Of a DNA stretch of 7,349 nt, positions 5,774-7,349 are shown one piece after another. The translations under genes were made by a program, and so were the position numbers. Positions within the stretch are counted from its first letter, which is position 1. Each line of letters opens with the position of its first letter. The notes below the pieces were generated by a model. It saw only the letters and a program-made list of their open reading frames with translations, was not told the DNA's origin and did no database searches. This DNA comes from Methanolinea sp. UBA473 (GTDB taxonomy: Archaea > Halobacteriota > Methanomicrobia > Methanomicrobiales > Methanospirillaceae): assembly GCA_002509495.1 (NCBI GenBank), contig DAEV01000067.1:5194-12542 (forward strand), written 5' to 3'.

Positions 5774-6405
5774 CGGAACCGGTCCTCTCTCCCGAACAGA
5801 TAATGGAACGGTTCACCTCCAAATTCGGAACGGGGATCAAAGCAGCCCGGATCCAGGAGCGGAGAGAGGGGAAGAAGAAGAACCCTCATTACACCCTCTG
5901 GTTCGACCTGGACCGGGAACTGCTGCGGCCTGCGATCGAGACCCTGATCGGGATCCGTTTCCCCCACCTCTCGGTGATCGGGGCAAACGATCTCGGCGAT
6001 TCCATCCGGCTCGTGTACATTTTCTCCATCCAGTACGGAGAGGTGAAGAGCGAGTACATGGTCACCTTCGCGGTGAACCTGCCGAAGACTGATCTCACGA
6101 TCCCCACCATCTCGGACCTGATCCCGGGTGCGGTCTTCGGGGAACGCGAGAAGCAGGAGTTCCTTGGAGTGAAGGTGATCGGCATCCCGGACGGCCGACG
6201 CCTCTTCCTGCCCGAGGATTTCCCGGTGGGCGTCTACCCCTGGAGAAAAGACGAGACAGGGATCCCCGAGGGGATGGTCAAAGACCTCTGGGCCTCGAAG
6301 AGACCCACCGACCGGCCGGCGCCCGTCGTGGAGATAAAAGAGATGTGCGAGATCGAGCCGGAAGTTCCGGATGATAAGGACAAACCCAAAACGGAGGGGT
6401 CTTAA
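5770..6405 (+). CDS. mbhK: Mbh subunit K, complex I 30-kDa (NuoC)-like subunit
   Basis: A 211-residue soluble subunit related to NuoC. It has no cofactor of its own and scaffolds the small and large subunits on the cytoplasmic side. The diagnostic core is DLIPGAVFGEREKQEFLGV (116-134) followed by PDGRRLFLPED (140-150) and FPVGVYPWRKD (151-161). It corresponds to the ERE-x-DLFG-...-RR motif of the 30-kDa family. Residues 29-38 are strongly basic (ERREGKKKN) and the last 25 residues are acidic and low in complexity. ATG 5770 is chosen since GGGGTGA lies just upstream and the stop of mbhJ overlaps as ATGA; the in-frame ATG at 5689 lies inside mbhJ. The mbhL start follows its TAA stop with no gap. 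Confidence 0.92.
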   Translation: MTEPVLSPEQIMERFTSKFGTGIKAARIQERREGKKKNPHYTLWFDLDRELLRPAIETLIGIRFPHLSVIGANDLGDSIRLVYIFSIQYGEVKSEYMVTFAVNLPKTDLTIPTISDLIPGAVFGEREKQEFLGVKVIGIPDGRRLFLPEDFPVGVYPWRKDETGIPEGMVKDLWASKRPTDRPAPVVEIKEMCEIEPEVPDDKDKPKTEGS

Positions 6406-7349
6406 ATGGCTGCCGATGGAAAGAAAGCACCCTATACCGTGCAGATCGGGCCCATCCACCCTGCCCTGAAGGAGCCTGTCATGTTCACCCTCGAGATGGA
6501 GGGGGAACAGGTGCAATCCGTGGACTTCTCTCCGGGCCAGGCCCACAGGGGGATCGAATGGATGGGGATGCGGCGGAACCCCGTGCAGATCGTCCACCTC
6601 ACCGACCGGATCTGCGGGATCTGCGGGGTCGTCCACACCCTCTCGTTCTCACTTGCAGTGGAGCAGATCGCAGAGATCCAGGTCCCGGAACGGGCCGACT
6701 ACATCCGGGCCATCCTCCACGAGTTCGAGAGGATCCAGTCTCACCTCCTCTGGGCCGGCGTCGCCGCTCACGAGCTCGGCTTTGACTCACTCCTCCACCT
6801 CACCTGGAGAGTCCGGGAGCAGTCCATGGATGTGATCGAGAACCTCACCGGCAACCGGGTCAACTACGGGATCGTCCAGGTGGGAGGAGTGCGCCGGGAC
6901 ATCGTGCCCGAACAACATAAGATCATCGAGGATTGCCTCTCCACCTACGAAGGGCTCCTTGCAAAGCTCCTGAACCTCTTCCTGGATGACAGGACAATCG
7001 CGATGCGGTGCCGGGACACCGGCGTGCTCACCCGTAAGGACGCCATCGAGCTCTGCACGGTGGGGCCGACCGCCCGGGCTTCCGGGGTGAACGTGGACCT
7101 CCGGCAGGACTACCCGTATGCCGCGTATGGAGACCTGGACGTGCGGGCCGTCCTCCCGGACCAGCACCTTGGCGAGACAAGGGGCGACGTCTACGACCGG
7201 ATCGTGGTCAGGCTGATCGAAGTGGGGCAGTCCTGCCAGATCATCCGGCAGTGCCTCTCCGAGATGCCGGCCGGACCGATCACCGCCGAAGAGAAACTGG
7301 CAAAACTCCTGATGATCTGCAAGAAGGCCACCGGCGAAGCGATCGGCAG
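6406..7349 (+). CDS. mbhL: Mbh subunit L, [NiFe]-hydrogenase large catalytic subunit (C-terminus beyond the right edge)
   Basis: The first 314 residues of the group 4 [NiFe]-hydrogenase catalytic subunit, related to NuoD. It carries the Ni-Fe site that interconverts H2 with protons and electrons. The N-terminal nickel-ligand motif is intact: DRICGICGVVH at 67-77 with C70, C73 and H77. Upstream is GQAHRGIEWM (44-53). Family features continue through HEFERIQSHLLW, RVREQSMD and GNRVNYG. The second cysteine pair (DPCxxC type) should lie roughly 50-100 residues further on and cannot be seen, so a change at that end (as in sulfur-reducing Mbx relatives) cannot be excluded. GGAGG (6393-6397) precedes the ATG by eight bases. 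Confidence 0.95.
   Translation, partial: MAADGKKAPYTVQIGPIHPALKEPVMFTLEMEGEQVQSVDFSPGQAHRGIEWMGMRRNPVQIVHLTDRICGICGVVHTLSFSLAVEQIAEIQVPERADYIRAILHEFERIQSHLLWAGVAAHELGFDSLLHLTWRVREQSMDVIENLTGNRVNYGIVQVGGVRRDIVPEQHKIIEDCLSTYEGLLAKLLNLFLDDRTIAMRCRDTGVLTRKDAIELCTVGPTARASGVNVDLRQDYPYAAYGDLDVRAVLPDQHLGETRGDVYDRIVVRLIEVGQSCQIIRQCLSEMPAGPITAEEKLAKLLMICKKATGEAIG

Noticed and set aside
5677..6636. 319-residue open frame on the minus strand
   Set aside because: It is antisense to mbhJ, mbhK and mbhL, rich in D, H, R and P as expected of a shadow frame in GC-rich coding DNA, and shows no domain.
1..7349. CRISPR array, tRNA, rRNA, insertion sequence or phage genes
   Set aside because: No regularly spaced repeats, cloverleaf-like sequence, transposase motif or terminal inverted repeats were seen.

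Overview
The window looks like archaeal chromosome, most likely from a hydrogenotrophic methanogen of the Methanomicrobiales type. The reasons are a Pyrococcus-style membrane-bound hydrogenase (Mbh) gene string, strong GGAGGTGA-type Shine-Dalgarno sites inside a tightly packed operon, TATA-box-like promoters, and a divergent gene with an archaeal zinc-ribbon plus PUA architecture. The order-level assignment is inference; that it is archaeal is much better supported.

Layout. Positions 1-572, minus strand, hold the first 190 residues of a gene running off the left edge. It has a CxxC...CxC zinc ribbon followed by a PUA domain, which resembles archaeal PAPS-reductase-family proteins. Positions 573-907 are an AT-rich divergent intergenic region. 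It holds several TATA-like elements, a bulged inverted repeat (611-664) and a striking 34-bp interrupted palindrome (751-784) that looks like a regulator binding site. From 908 to the right edge twelve genes run on the plus strand in exactly the order of Pyrococcus mbhA-mbhL; the last is cut by the window edge.

How the genes work together. MbhA, B, C, D, E, F and G are small membrane proteins equivalent to MnhE, MnhF, MnhG, the C-terminal parts of MnhA (DUF4040 and an MbhE-type segment), MnhB and MnhC. They form a sodium/proton-antiporter-like module. MbhH is the single large antiporter-like (MnhD/NuoN-type) proton channel subunit, and MbhI links the antiporter arm to the hydrogenase arm. MbhJ, K and L are the small [4Fe-4S] subunit, the NuoC-like 30-kDa subunit and the [NiFe] catalytic subunit. 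MbhM (NuoH-like anchor) and MbhN (ferredoxin-like) would be expected just past the right edge. In a methanogen such a complex would couple an ion gradient to electron exchange between H2 and ferredoxin, probably to supply reduced ferredoxin for CO2 fixation and methanogenesis.

All eleven gene junctions overlap by 1-8 nt or are separated by 0-1 nt, so the string is almost certainly one translationally coupled operon. I see no frameshift, insertion sequence, tRNA, rRNA, CRISPR array or clear terminator. The coding content is a known system; the least described part is the control region between the divergent genes.
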